64,000 bases of DNA from Salsuginibacillus kocurii DSM 18087 (GCF_000377705.1 NZ_KB898626.1:1-64000); one strand, 5' to 3'. Counted from the first letter of the stretch, positions 35,578 to 45,294 are shown. The notes: generated from the letters alone by a model not told the origin. Made by a program: numbers and translations.

Positions 35578-36948
35578 TCAAGTGGACAGGTCGTAAAGTT
35601 TAATCTTGTCTCGTAGACTTCGTTCACTAATCCCCAACGTTTCGGCTGTCTTTTTGCGATGGCCTTTGAAGTGAGTTAATGTGAGTTTAATATGCTCTTT
35701 TTCAATTTCTTTTAATGTCTGTCCAACCTCACCGTAGCTTAGGGTCTGTTCAGGTGGAGCCGACCCTCTTGCCCCTGCCACCGTTTCTGGCAAATCATCC
35801 TTTTCAATACAGGCTCCATCCGCGATCACCATCGATGACTCAATGATATTACGCAGCTCCCGAATGTTTCCTGGAAATGAATAAGATTGCAAGCAGGCCT
35901 CAGCTTCACTTGATAACCCCTGAATGGAAGTATTCAGTTCTTCATTTAGCGCTTGAATAAAATGGTGCGCTAACAACAAAACATCATCCATGCGCTCACG
36001 AAGCGGAGGCAAATGAATTTGAATCACATTTAAGCGAAAATATAAATCTTCACGAAAGCGGCCAGCCTCCACTTCAGTTTTTAAGTCTTTGTTGGTTGCG
36101 GCAATAAGGCGAACATCTAAATTCATCGTCTGATTTGAGCCAAGACGTGTAATTTCTTTTCCTTGTAAAACGCGCAACAGCTTGACTTGAATGTTCAATG
36201 ACATATCACCAATCTCATCTAAGAAAATGGTCCCGCCATTTGCTTGTTCAAACTTTCCTTCTTTCGCTTGAGTGGCGCCGGTAAAGGCACCCTTTTCATA
36301 CCCAAACAGCTCACTTTCAAGCAGATGTTCTGGAATCGCTGCACAGTTCACCACTTCAAAGTGCTCGCGCTGCCTTGTCCCTGAAAAGTGCAACGACCGG
36401 GCGGCTAGTTCTTTTCCAGTTCCGCTCTCACCGGTGATTAACACATTTGTATTTACTTGCTTTACTTTATCAATTAACTTAAACACCTTATTCATCGGTT
36501 CACTTCGAGCTAGAAAACCATCCCGGTTATATTTCTTTTCTAGCTCATTCGTTAAGTAGTCCACTTGCCGGTTTAACTTAACGTACTGAAACGCTTGTTC
36601 AATCACAGATCGTAGTTCATCCATATTTAACGGTTTGGTTAAGTAAGAATAAGCTCCTTTTTGAAGAGCTTCCACAGAAGACGAAATGGTACCATAGGCG
36701 GTAATCATCACAATGACAATGTTTGAATTAAAATCCTTGATTTGCTGTAATACGTCAAGGCCATTTTCTTGGCCGATTTTTAAGTCAACGAGACAGAGGT
36801 CAATTGGATGATGTTCAAGTAGTTGAAACCCTTCCGCTGAATTGGTTGCACTCCATACGTTATAGTCGTCTTCCAATACGAATTCCAGGGAGGTACAAAT
36901 TGACGGTTCATCATCGATAATTAAAACTGAACCCTTCACATTGATCAC
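35578..36948 (-). CDS. Sigma-54-dependent response regulator (DctD/NtrC type)
   Basis: This 456-residue protein has a receiver domain at 1-120 with the phosphorylation site Asp55 (LCLVDLKIG), an AAA+ domain at about 145-375 with Walker A GESGTGKE, GAFTGA at 220-225 and Walker B GGTIFLDEIGDM, and a Fis-type helix-turn-helix at the C-terminus (KKTAETLGISERSLRDKIK). It should be phosphorylated by the adjacent kinase and activate the -24/-12 promoter of the TAXI-TRAP operon. It lies 70 bp after the kinase gene. Confidence 0.95.
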   Translation of the reverse strand: MINVKGSVLIIDDEPSICTSLEFVLEDDYNVWSATNSAEGFQLLEHHPIDLCLVDLKIGQENGLDVLQQIKDFNSNIVIVMITAYGTISSSVEALQKGAYSYLTKPLNMDELRSVIEQAFQYVKLNRQVDYLTNELEKKYNRDGFLARSEPMNKVFKLIDKVKQVNTNVLITGESGTGKELAARSLHFSGTRQREHFEVVNCAAIPEHLLESELFGYEKGAFTGATQAKEGKFEQANGGTIFLDEIGDMSLNIQVKLLRVLQGKEITRLGSNQTMNLDVRLIAATNKDLKTEVEAGRFREDLYFRLNVIQIHLPPLRERMDDVLLLAHHFIQALNEELNTSIQGLSSEAEACLQSYSFPGNIRELRNIIESSMVIADGACIEKDDLPETVAGARGSAPPEQTLSYGEVGQTLKEIEKEHIKLTLTHFKGHRKKTAETLGISERSLRDKIKLYDLST

Positions 36949-37018
36949 TCCTTTCTCCTGTCTTTAACGATTACTTCCGCGCTGGTGGGAGTACAGGCAG
37001 AGCGTTTCTCATTTGCCT

Positions 37019-39031
37019 TTATCCCACTCTCTCTGTTGTTGCATACGTTGGAAATACAAGTTGAATACACGTCCCATTGTCTGGTTCACTCTTTACATAG
37101 AAGAAACCGTTATTTTCTTCTACATGCTGCTTAGCAATGGCAAGACCAAGGCCTGTCCCTTCCGCCTTTGTCGTATAAAAAGGTTCAAAGGCCTGCCTTT
37201 GTACATGTTCACTCATGCCTGGTCCTGTATCTGTTATTTCCATACAAATGTTGTCGTCTTCCTGATAATTCCGTAAGTATATTTTTTTATCTACTGTTAA
37301 ATCATGGTCTGCTAATGCATCAATGGCGTTAATGATCAAATTGATAATTGCCTGCTTCATTTGTTGTCGATCTGCCAATATGACTAAGTCTTTTTCAATT
37401 GATAATTCCATCGCAATGCCTTTATTCGCCGCTGTCCCTTCAAACAACAGATGGCAGCCCTCTAGTAAGTCTGAAGTATCCAGTCTTTCCTGTGCTACCG
37501 GGCGAGATTTGCTATAATCCATGAGTCCTTCAATTAAATCATTGAGACGTTCGATTTCCTGAGGAACAAGGGTTGAGACCTTCTCTCGAAACTTTTCACT
37601 TTGAAACTTGTAAGGGATCAGGTCAATAAACGCCTTGATCGACGTCAATGGATTACGAATTTCATGGGCAATCCCCGCAACCACACGACTTAATGCTAAA
37701 TTTTTTTCGTTTTCAAACGCTTGCTGACGAACTTGTATTTCCTCGCTAATATCTTCAAACGTAAACATTACACCGACGATATCTTGCTCAAAATTGTAAA
37801 GTGGATAAATATAAGCTCTTAACCTGAGACGGATGCCATCCTCGCGCACCCAAGTACTCTCCTCGCCTAGAAACTGTTTTCCATAAATTAATACACCCGT
37901 TAATTTATCGTGTAAAAAATAATCTAGCAGAGGGTCTTTCTCGTAACTTAGCCCAACCATTTCTTCTTCACTATTTAAAATGAAGGCTGCTTTCGGGTTA
38001 AATGACGTGATAACACCTTCCTCGTTAATGGTCATCATACCGCGCGGACTGGATTGCAGAATTTGCTTTTGAAACTCATTGCTATTTTTTGTAGCTTCCA
38101 CCTGTTCTTTCAATGAGCGGTTGGCTTCGTTTAATTGTTCAGTTTGTCGTTCTACTTCTCGCTGTAGTTTTCGATTCAAGCGCACGCCAATCACAATCAC
38201 AACTGCTGTACCAAGAAAGGCTGCCCCAAGAATCTGCAGCGCAAGCCATAATTGGTCCCGCTGACTATCTTCTTCCGGAAACCATTCACTAAAAAGCTCT
38301 TGATAAGTGCCATCATTGTGAATGGCCTGAAGCCCATTGTTGAGACTCCGAAGCGTCTGATAATCTTCAGACGAAGTCGCAAATGAGTATTCAAGTGGGA
38401 CGAGGTAATTATCTGCAACTACATAATTTTCAGCTTTGCCTCGACGTTCAAGCAGCCTTTCTGTCGTCTTTACTTCTCCTACCACTGCATCTGCTCGCCC
38501 TCGAACGGCAAGCTCCACCGCATGATCCAGGCTGCTCGTTTCATTAAAGTGTACACGGCGAATATTTTGCAGAAACTCTCGCTCCACACTCTCACGCTTT
38601 AAGGCTACAGTCTGGCCAGACACATCCGCCACACTCTCAATATCACGTTTTTCTCTGGGAACAAACAAACCGACAGAAGAAGAATAGTAGGAGTTGCTGA
38701 ATTCCAACGATTCAGCGTGCTGCTCCGAATAGCTCATACTTAAAATAATATCAATCTCGTCCGCTTCTAACGAGGCAAGTGCCTCTCGTTCGACCATCGG
38801 CTCATAAGAAATGTGCATATTTTCCCGGGCGGCCACTTCCTCTAGCACCTCTACTGCAAATCCTGTCACATCCCCATCTTCATGAAAATGAAACGGAGGT
38901 AACCTAGGGTCATATGCTGCTATGAGCTCCCGGCCATTTTCCAAAGCGGGTTCACTGGTTGCTGAAATGGGGGATGATCCTATACCAATCAACACCACGA
39001 AGATTAAAGTGATCATTACATTACGTTTCAT
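37019..39031 (-). CDS. Sensor histidine kinase with periplasmic-binding-type sensor domain
   Basis: This 670-residue protein has a signal/anchor at the N-terminus, then an extracellular SBP_bac_3 domain at about 33-255 (amino-acid-binding fold: FAVEVLEEVAARENMHISYE), one membrane helix at about 262-284, a coiled coil, a PAS domain at about 315-430, HisKA with His456 (IAHEIRNPLTSIKAF) and an HATPase domain ending in TTKAEGTGLGLAIAKQHVEE. It should sense an amino-acid-like or carboxylate ligand outside and phosphorylate the sigma-54 regulator downstream. Confidence 0.93.
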   Translation of the reverse strand: MKRNVMITLIFVVLIGIGSSPISATSEPALENGRELIAAYDPRLPPFHFHEDGDVTGFAVEVLEEVAARENMHISYEPMVEREALASLEADEIDIILSMSYSEQHAESLEFSNSYYSSSVGLFVPREKRDIESVADVSGQTVALKRESVEREFLQNIRRVHFNETSSLDHAVELAVRGRADAVVGEVKTTERLLERRGKAENYVVADNYLVPLEYSFATSSEDYQTLRSLNNGLQAIHNDGTYQELFSEWFPEEDSQRDQLWLALQILGAAFLGTAVVIVIGVRLNRKLQREVERQTEQLNEANRSLKEQVEATKNSNEFQKQILQSSPRGMMTINEEGVITSFNPKAAFILNSEEEMVGLSYEKDPLLDYFLHDKLTGVLIYGKQFLGEESTWVREDGIRLRLRAYIYPLYNFEQDIVGVMFTFEDISEEIQVRQQAFENEKNLALSRVVAGIAHEIRNPLTSIKAFIDLIPYKFQSEKFREKVSTLVPQEIERLNDLIEGLMDYSKSRPVAQERLDTSDLLEGCHLLFEGTAANKGIAMELSIEKDLVILADRQQMKQAIINLIINAIDALADHDLTVDKKIYLRNYQEDDNICMEITDTGPGMSEHVQRQAFEPFYTTKAEGTGLGLAIAKQHVEENNGFFYVKSEPDNGTCIQLVFPTYATTERVG

Positions 39032-39115
39032 GGGAAGTGCCTCGCTTCAAATGTATCGTTTGTAAATTCTAAAAATTTCAGCTTTGTAAGTTGAACTAAA
39101 TACAAGTGGATGAAG

Positions 39116-39150
39116 GAAAAACCGCTGCTTCGAAATAGCACCGGCTTTTC
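39116..39150 (-). terminator. Terminator of the ParB-like gene
   Basis: On the minus strand the stem CCGGTGC / GCAGCGG (one mismatch) is followed by TTTTTCC. Confidence 0.6.
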
Positions 39151-39220
39151 TCCTGTACTCTATTTCTCGCTTGTCTTAATAAGGTTCACAGTCAGCTCAG
39201 CACTAAATGCTGGTCCCTAA

Positions 39221-40033
39221 TTAATGAATGGAGGTAATAGATAACTCCTCCGTAAAAAAACGATCAAACACTTTTAATGCCTGCTCTTTTGTATATAATC
39301 GACGGCGAACGAGCGGCCAAGAAGCTACTTCTTCGCGCCTGATGATCACTGGAAAGTTTTTGCGCCCAAATAAGACCGGAATCGTTTTATATTCAAGCGC
39401 AGCGAGAGCGGCTAAGCGGTGTTTACTATGGATAATCCATACGCGCTGTTCCGATCCGGCGGAGAGAATACAGCCTTTGAGAAAAGAGTTCTCAGTAGCT
39501 GGTTCATACCCCTTTTCCTGAATGGAATCAGCAGCACGGATCAGTCGTTTATATGTTCGTGCCCCAAACTCTTCTCCAACTGGGCCATAGTATAGTTGCC
39601 CGCTCCCTTTCGATGTTGTCTTCTCTTGCGAAGGTTTCTTCAATTGCTGGCTTTCCTGCTTTTTGCTCTTTTCCCATTGTTTCAGCACAGGGCGGCCATC
39701 CCAGGGCGGAGGTGGCGGGGCATTAAACGGCGAACGAGTAAGCACGTCATCTTCCTCTTCCACTACGACGCCTAGCGCTTCGCCGATGGTCTCTGGCTGA
39801 TAGTAGTTATAATACATTTCAAGCGGTGAGTATTTATATTCCGAAGCTCTTCCATTTATGTAGTCCTGTACTGTTTGCACGAGCGGGTTGACCTGGTCAA
39901 ACGCTCCTAGCAAATAGCAATGCATGTGTTTGATATCAACATTAGTCACGAAAGGCGAAGATCCTGCAAGATAAGCAGCCTCTACCAAGTCTGACGTCTG
40001 CGTGCGAAAATCTTGTATACGGTCATGTTTCAA
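39221..40033 (-). CDS. ParB-like domain protein of unknown role
   Basis: I place the start at TTG 40033 behind GGAGGG. The longer frame to 40327 would read back through the upstream gene's terminator and is unlikely. The 270-residue product has an N-terminal helical part (YKYSPLEMYYNYYQPETIGE), a proline run (PPPPPWDGRPVL), a basic linker, and a C-terminal stretch VWIIHSKHRLAALAALEYKT that resembles the HR-A motif of ParB/sulfiredoxin-fold domains. I do not recognise the full-length family. No partition genes are adjacent. Confidence 0.65.
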   Translation of the reverse strand: MKHDRIQDFRTQTSDLVEAAYLAGSSPFVTNVDIKHMHCYLLGAFDQVNPLVQTVQDYINGRASEYKYSPLEMYYNYYQPETIGEALGVVVEEEDDVLTRSPFNAPPPPPWDGRPVLKQWEKSKKQESQQLKKPSQEKTTSKGSGQLYYGPVGEEFGARTYKRLIRAADSIQEKGYEPATENSFLKGCILSAGSEQRVWIIHSKHRLAALAALEYKTIPVLFGRKNFPVIIRREEVASWPLVRRRLYTKEQALKVFDRFFTEELSITSIH

Positions 40034-40159
40034 TGAGTATGCCCTCCATAGAATCTTGCTCTTACACCTTTTACTTCTAAATGATTCTCTTATTATATCA
40101 CAGAGGAGATCTTTGTTTAATTGAAGCGTACGAACGAAGCACCACCCACAACCTCCCAT

Positions 40160-40186
40160 AAAAAAGCCCTGCAGCATTGCAGGACT
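40160..40186 (-). terminator. Terminator
   Basis: On the minus strand the stem CCTGCA-ATGC-TGCAGG is followed by GCTTTTTT; it ends the transcript of the helical protein gene. Confidence 0.8.
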
Positions 40187-40232
40187 CCTGATAATTACCC
40201 TAGCCTGATAACCGCAGGGGACCAAATTGATT

Positions 40233-41264
40233 TTAATTAATCTCTTTGAATGTAATTGCGCTAGTTGGCTCTTTTTGAACCGGGGCAACGTATAAACTGC
40301 TTTCAGGAACGTGGTTAAGTCTCCCAATGCCGCATTCTAAAGCTCTCTCTTGCTGATCAAACGTTAAAAACAAAACATCATCTTGTTGACTAAAACGCGC
40401 CCTTTTTCTTCTTTCTCGTTTAAATATTTGATTAATGGTCACTGTTAATGTGCCTAAATTACGATACGTTTGAGAGTTATTTAATAGCTTTTTCGCTACC
40501 CCTTTCTGAATCTTTTCATCTGCCTCTTTAAAAATACTAAGCGGTAACTTAAAAAGGGCCTTCACTATTTCATCTGTACTGCGGGCTGCATTAATAGTTT
40601 TCACTTCATTTTCTAATCGGTCACAATAAGAATAAGCAGTGTCTCTCATGTCTTGTGATGATTTAAATTGCTCACGCTGCTGCATGATTAAGCCTGCTAC
40701 ATATAAACGCCCTTCTTTTCCTAAATTCATGTAGTTACTATCAAGATGCTTGATCAGGATTTCTGCCACTTGCTCAGGACTGTTACATTGCGGAATGCTC
40801 GTTATCAGGGCTGTTTGTTTAGCAGCAGGTTCATTATTATTTAAAGTCTCAGCTGAAAATTTCTCTTCATATTCTTTTAACTGTTTCATAGCCGTCTTTT
40901 TTAAGGGCGTGCTTTTAAATGAACGAATTTTCCTTTTTAACTGTCTCACGTGTCGTAAACTTTCTGCTTTCTCAATCTCTACAAGGTTTTGACGTAGCGT
41001 TTGGACGTTATTTAAACGTGTTTCTATTTCTTCTTTCAGGTCGGCGTTCAATCGAAAGTAAGACAACTTCTCATTAATATCGTGGAGTCCCTCTTCATTG
41101 GAGGCCTCGTTATTTTCATAAGCCGTAAGTATGTCCTTTAACGTTTTATATAATTCTCTTTCATTAAAGGCAGTTTCTGCAGTAACACAGCAATCTGTTG
41201 GTGACATTTTCATGTCTGCTTTCTCTTGCATCGCTTTACTTGCAGGCAACTGGGTAAGTGCCAT
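40233..41264 (-). CDS. Helical protein of unknown function
   Basis: The ATG at 41264 lies 7-8 bases after GGAGGGG and is preferred to the ATG at 41279, which precedes that site. The 343-residue product is hydrophilic and largely helical, with coiled-coil character at about 40-140 (LKEEIETRLNNVQTLRQNLV). It has no signal peptide or membrane segment. A Cys-Cys pair lies near residue 25. The family was not recognised. It sits between the S-layer gene and the ParB-like gene on the same strand. Confidence 0.6.
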   Translation of the reverse strand: MALTQLPASKAMQEKADMKMSPTDCCVTAETAFNERELYKTLKDILTAYENNEASNEEGLHDINEKLSYFRLNADLKEEIETRLNNVQTLRQNLVEIEKAESLRHVRQLKRKIRSFKSTPLKKTAMKQLKEYEEKFSAETLNNNEPAAKQTALITSIPQCNSPEQVAEILIKHLDSNYMNLGKEGRLYVAGLIMQQREQFKSSQDMRDTAYSYCDRLENEVKTINAARSTDEIVKALFKLPLSIFKEADEKIQKGVAKKLLNNSQTYRNLGTLTVTINQIFKRERRKRARFSQQDDVLFLTFDQQERALECGIGRLNHVPESSLYVAPVQKEPTSAITFKEIN

Positions 41265-41321
41265 TGAAGCCCCTCCCATTTGAAACTTCTATAAAACTTA
41301 TACCAACTGTGATTCTAAGTT

Positions 41322-41357
41322 AAAAACCACCCCTGTAGAATAAATCTTCTACAGGGG
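41322..41357 (-). terminator. Terminator of the S-layer gene
   Basis: On the minus strand the 11-bp stem CCCCTGTAGAA / TTCTACAGGGG is followed by TGGTTTTT. Confidence 0.88.
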
Positions 41358-41378
41358 CCCACTAAAACTTTAGGCGTC

Positions 41379-44192
41379 TTAGTCGTCATCATTGTCGTTG
41401 TCGCCATTATTCTCAAGATCATCAATCTCGTCTACAATATCACCGATAGCAGTGAACGGAATGCGTTCGCCGTCTTCATCTTCAGGGAAGGCGTTTAAGA
41501 ACTCTTCCGCCAACTCCAGTTCTTCTTCTTCACTTAAGCCATCAAATACGTCTACGTTAAGGTCGTCTAGAGCATCTCTCATAGCAGAGATAGTAGTAGC
41601 TTCATTGACAGCCTCTACTCGCTCTTCGAATATATCTATCGCTTCGTTAAGAGCGTTGCGGAGATCTTCTTCTGAAGAAATATCATCTTCGTCGAATTCT
41701 TCAACCAAGATTTCCGAAACGTCCGCCCGGCCTGTGCTTCCAAGTTCAATAAATGCTTCATTATCGTCGAGGTCTAATAAAACAGTATTTATTGCGTCGG
41801 CATCATCTGTTTCAATTGCAGTTCTCGTACTCACTACAATGCGCGATTCGTCTCGAGCTTCGCGTAGTTCAGAGATTGATTCAAATTCAACATCTCCGTA
41901 AAGTTCGAAGAAAGTTTCTAAATCATCGAACTCTCCACTAAATGCATCTTCACCAAGAATTTCTTCGATATCGTCTACAAGCTCAGCTTCTTCCTGGTCA
42001 GATAAGTCATCAAAATCGTTAATCTCTGCAAATGCCTCATTTAGCTCACTAATTAAAGTAGTAGCAAACTCTTCACTTTCCGCATCGATGAATGATTGAA
42101 CTTCTTCTAGTGAAGTAAAGTTTTCTTCACGTTCTTCGAAAAGCTCGTCTAAGTTATCTTCAATAAGCTCATATCCTTCAATACCAAATTCTTCGAGGTC
42201 GTTAGTTAACTCCTCAATAGAAATGTCATCATCGCCTACATACTCATTAAGTGTAGCTACTGCTTCAAGCTCTTCTAGATCTTCAAGCAACAGTGCTTGC
42301 TCATCTTCGTCTTCGATATATAGTTCAATTAGACCTTCGGCTTCGCTGATGTTTTCAGCAGTTGGCTCTGCTAGTGCTGTGTCATAAGCCTCCAGCGCAA
42401 CGCCAGCCTCTACTTCTGCAATGACCTCAGCCACTGCTTCTACGCTGTCCGGCTGTGCATCTTGAATAGCGCTGAAGTACTCGGTGAGTAAGTCATCATC
42501 AAACTCTATGCCCAGCTCTTCAAGCGTTTCTTGGAATTCAGTCTGGGAAACAGTGGTGTTCAGCGTTTCTAATAACTCTGCCACTTCATCTGCATACTCT
42601 TCGTTCACACGGTCGATTGCGGCTTGGATATCATCCACACCGGTAATAAAGCTATCATCAATTTCATCTGCATATTCAGAAACAAACTCTTCATTTACAT
42701 TTTCAAGGTTAAGCACTGGTTCTTGCAGCGCATCCAGCAGAGCATCGTCATCTTGGGCCGTCTCAACAGCGTCTACGGCTGCATCAAGGGCTTCGTCTGT
42801 GAAATCAAACGGAAGCTCTTCTGAGTCTTCGCCGAATGTTACCGTTACTTCCCCTTCATCACCGGAGAGGTCCGCGTGAGTGAACGTGTAAACCGTGCCG
42901 TCTTGATTCGCTTCTACGTCGAACTCAAGCTCTTCGCCGTCAAGCTCAACGTCGAAATTAGCTTCGGTCAGGCCGGTTACGCCATTTTCAAATTCCACTT
43001 CAAAGGAAGAAGTGCTGGTGAAGTCCGCATCGTCGATTTCCACATCCTCTAAGAGATCTTCGATGACACTTTCAGCCTCTTCAAGCGTTTCAAGCCCTTC
43101 GATTTCTGCCTCCGCATCTATTTCTAGTGCCGCGTCAACAGCAGCGCGTGCTTCCAATACATCCGCGCGGTCTTCAAGGGTGATATCATCAGCGAGTGCA
43201 TCGATCGCTTCTTCAGCTTCTGCAATCGCTCCTTCAAGATCGTCGTCGATTTCAAATTCAGTAGACTCTGATACATCGCCTACTGTGATTGTAGCTGTAT
43301 ATTCACCTGCATCAAGGTCTTCAAATTCAGCAGAAACGCTGCCGCCCTGGCTGATTTCTACATCCTGCTCTACCACGTCTTCTTCATCATCGTCCGATAC
43401 AACCGTTACGGTAGCTGCCTCTCCTTCGAAGTCACCTTGGACATTACCGATTACGGTAGTCACTCCGGCTTCAGTTTCAGCCGTAACGTCCATAATAACG
43501 ATATCTTCTACACCATCAATCGCATCGTCAACGTTTTGCTGAATGGTTGGGTCCTCATAGATGAAAGTAGCGAAGTCAGCGCGAGTAACCGTATCATCAG
43601 GACGGAAAGTACCGTCTGGATAACCGTCAGCCAAGCCAGCGTCTTCAATCGCTGCAATATAATCTTCATATGGGTGACCGTCTAGGTCTGTAAACGTATG
43701 GTCTGCGCCGTTGTCTACTTCAAGATCAAACGCGCGCGTCATAAGTACTGCCATTTCACCGCGAGTTAGGTTGTCATCCGGACGGAAAGAACCATCTTCG
43801 TACCCTTCAATGATCCCAAGCTCAACCGCCGCCGCTACGTCATCGTGGTAAAAAGCTTCAGCATCCACGTCGTAAAAATCCACTGGATCAACTTCATCGG
43901 TATCCCAGAGAAGAGAACGAGAGAAAAGAGAAGCGGCTTCTCCACGTGTCACATCGCGATCCGGGGTGAACATATTGTTGCCGGTACCTTCGATAAAGCC
44001 GGCTTCAGCCATCCGCAGAACAGGTGTCGCGTAATAAACGTCCTCATCGACGTCATCAAACGATGCCTCAACTTCCTCGTGATCGTCTGCTTTTATTTCG
44101 CCTGCACCTACAACTGCCGCGCCCCCAGCTACCGCTGCCGCTGTCACACTAGTTGCCAAAAACTGTCGGTAAGACTTTGGTTGATATGCCAC
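41379..44192 (-). CDS. Acidic S-layer protein with three SLH repeats
   Basis: This 937-residue protein begins at GTG 44192 behind AAGGAGG. It has a signal peptide ending near GEIKA, three SLH repeats at about 42-218 (GFIEGTGNNMFTPDRDVTRG, GIIEGYEDGSFRPDDNLTRG, GLADGYPDGTFRPDDTVTRA), two or more Ig-like beta domains at about 225-480, then a very long Asp/Glu-rich helical region to the C-terminus (NDNDDD). Size, layout, a strong leader and a strong terminator suggest the main surface-layer protein. Very few Lys and Cys residues occur, which fits a saline or alkaline habitat. Confidence 0.88.
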   Translation of the reverse strand: MAYQPKSYRQFLATSVTAAAVAGGAAVVGAGEIKADDHEEVEASFDDVDEDVYYATPVLRMAEAGFIEGTGNNMFTPDRDVTRGEAASLFSRSLLWDTDEVDPVDFYDVDAEAFYHDDVAAAVELGIIEGYEDGSFRPDDNLTRGEMAVLMTRAFDLEVDNGADHTFTDLDGHPYEDYIAAIEDAGLADGYPDGTFRPDDTVTRADFATFIYEDPTIQQNVDDAIDGVEDIVIMDVTAETEAGVTTVIGNVQGDFEGEAATVTVVSDDDEEDVVEQDVEISQGGSVSAEFEDLDAGEYTATITVGDVSESTEFEIDDDLEGAIAEAEEAIDALADDITLEDRADVLEARAAVDAALEIDAEAEIEGLETLEEAESVIEDLLEDVEIDDADFTSTSSFEVEFENGVTGLTEANFDVELDGEELEFDVEANQDGTVYTFTHADLSGDEGEVTVTFGEDSEELPFDFTDEALDAAVDAVETAQDDDALLDALQEPVLNLENVNEEFVSEYADEIDDSFITGVDDIQAAIDRVNEEYADEVAELLETLNTTVSQTEFQETLEELGIEFDDDLLTEYFSAIQDAQPDSVEAVAEVIAEVEAGVALEAYDTALAEPTAENISEAEGLIELYIEDEDEQALLLEDLEELEAVATLNEYVGDDDISIEELTNDLEEFGIEGYELIEDNLDELFEEREENFTSLEEVQSFIDAESEEFATTLISELNEAFAEINDFDDLSDQEEAELVDDIEEILGEDAFSGEFDDLETFFELYGDVEFESISELREARDESRIVVSTRTAIETDDADAINTVLLDLDDNEAFIELGSTGRADVSEILVEEFDEDDISSEEDLRNALNEAIDIFEERVEAVNEATTISAMRDALDDLNVDVFDGLSEEEELELAEEFLNAFPEDEDGERIPFTAIGDIVDEIDDLENNGDNDNDDD

Positions 44193-44222
44193 GAATTACG
44201 TCCTCCTTGAAGTAGATAGTTT

Positions 44223-44301
44223 TGTGCTTAAGAGCACCAGTTGGCATATACCCTGATAAATTTTGTGAAAAACTATTAAATTCTTCCTAAATGATTGTTA
44301 A
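44223..44301 (-). promoter_or_regulatory. S-layer gene promoter and leader stem-loop
   Basis: On the minus strand TTAACA (44301-44296), a 17-bp spacer and TAATAG (44278-44273) form a sigma-A promoter. About 40 bases further, GTGCT-CTTA-AGCAC (44236-44223) forms a hairpin in the untranslated leader, which may stabilise the mRNA as in other S-layer transcripts. Confidence 0.6.
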
Positions 44302-44332
44302 ATAGTGTCTTAAATAAGGTCAACCCCACTGC

Positions 44333-44371
44333 ATTACCGCTGCACCACGCTGGGGGTCAGCCCCCGCTTTA
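44333..44371. repeat. Dispersed GGGGTCAG repeat copy
   Basis: The sequence GCATTACCGCTGCACCACGC is followed by TGGGGGTCAGCCCCC. This is a divergent copy of the dispersed element, lying in the gap between the S-layer gene and the divergent ParB-like gene. Confidence 0.6.
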
Positions 44372-44442
44372 TAAGAATCGTTATTTTATGACATAGGACA
44401 AAGGTCTAATCTCATAAATTTCACAAACAAGGGAGGATGGTA

Positions 44443-45294
44443 TTGTGCGTCATACGATTTATCCCCATTCAATCTATCAAACCCCTGTATGAGCTGAATT
44501 CTTCAATTAAAAACTTGAACAAAAGAGTTAATTACCTTCGTAATAAACAAAATACTCATGCTTTTTTAATTGTAGAAAAAAATGAGAAGGATAATACTTA
44601 TATTCTAATTGATGGATATAAAGAATATGAAGCCTTTAGATATGAGGATGAGAAAAGGAAAGTACTTTGTAATATTAAAACTTATACAAATGAAGAGACG
44701 CAATTATATTCTGTCTTGCAAAAAATTTTCTCATTTGAACCTTCCAAGTGGTTAATAAAATATGACCTTATTCAACGGTTACTTAGTGTGGGGGAGAAAA
44801 CAACTGTTATTGCAAATAAACTTCATGTTCAAGAACATGAAGTAAAAAAATACATTATAAAAGAAGAAGTTCCTCGTATATATATTGAAGAAGGTCTTAA
44901 AAATCATGCAGGCAACTTATTAAATGAGATCTGTGTCCCTAAGATTCCCCGAAGAGCGAGACCTTTTTTATATAACCGAGCCATCTTGCCTAAAGAAGAA
45001 CCAGAAAGGCTCACCCACGGGCAATTAACAGTTGTTAAATGGATGTTTGAACACATACAACATTCAAACTTTACTTTACAAGAATTAGAGTGTTTTCTCC
45101 AGTTTGTCGTCAACTATCGTTCATCTCTGTATAGAATATGGGAAGACACTGCCGCTCAAATTCTTAATCGGCGTTCCCCTGTCGTTCTTCGAAGAAATAA
45201 CCTCCGCTCTAATCTGAGAGCTCGCTATAAAGTAAGTAAAGGTTTACCCCAACCAATATTTACTCATAATCATCCATGCTTTCATATAGACTGA
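44443..45294 (+). CDS. ParB/Spo0J-like DNA-binding protein
   Basis: TTG 44443 is six bases after GGGAGG and is preferred to ATG 44437, which touches the ribosome binding site. The 283-residue product has a ParB-type N-terminal domain (IPIQSIKPLYELNSSI, then ILIDGYKEYEAFRY in the place of the DG-HR motif) and a central helix-turn-helix (TTVIANKLHVQEHEVKKYII). The canonical GERR-type CTP motif is degenerate. It diverges from the S-layer gene and may regulate it; this is only inference. Confidence 0.68.
   Translation: MCVIRFIPIQSIKPLYELNSSIKNLNKRVNYLRNKQNTHAFLIVEKNEKDNTYILIDGYKEYEAFRYEDEKRKVLCNIKTYTNEETQLYSVLQKIFSFEPSKWLIKYDLIQRLLSVGEKTTVIANKLHVQEHEVKKYIIKEEVPRIYIEEGLKNHAGNLLNEICVPKIPRRARPFLYNRAILPKEEPERLTHGQLTVVKWMFEHIQHSNFTLQELECFLQFVVNYRSSLYRIWEDTAAQILNRRSPVVLRRNNLRSNLRARYKVSKGLPQPIFTHNHPCFHID

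Noticed and set aside
40034-40327. N-terminal extension of the ParB-like protein
   Set aside because: It would cross the upstream gene's terminator and reading frame; TTG 40033 has a good ribosome binding site.
41392-43542. Several long plus-strand Ser-rich frames opposite the S-layer gene
   Set aside because: They are the antisense shadow of Asp/Glu-rich codons (GAN read backwards as TCN) and have no ribosome binding sites.
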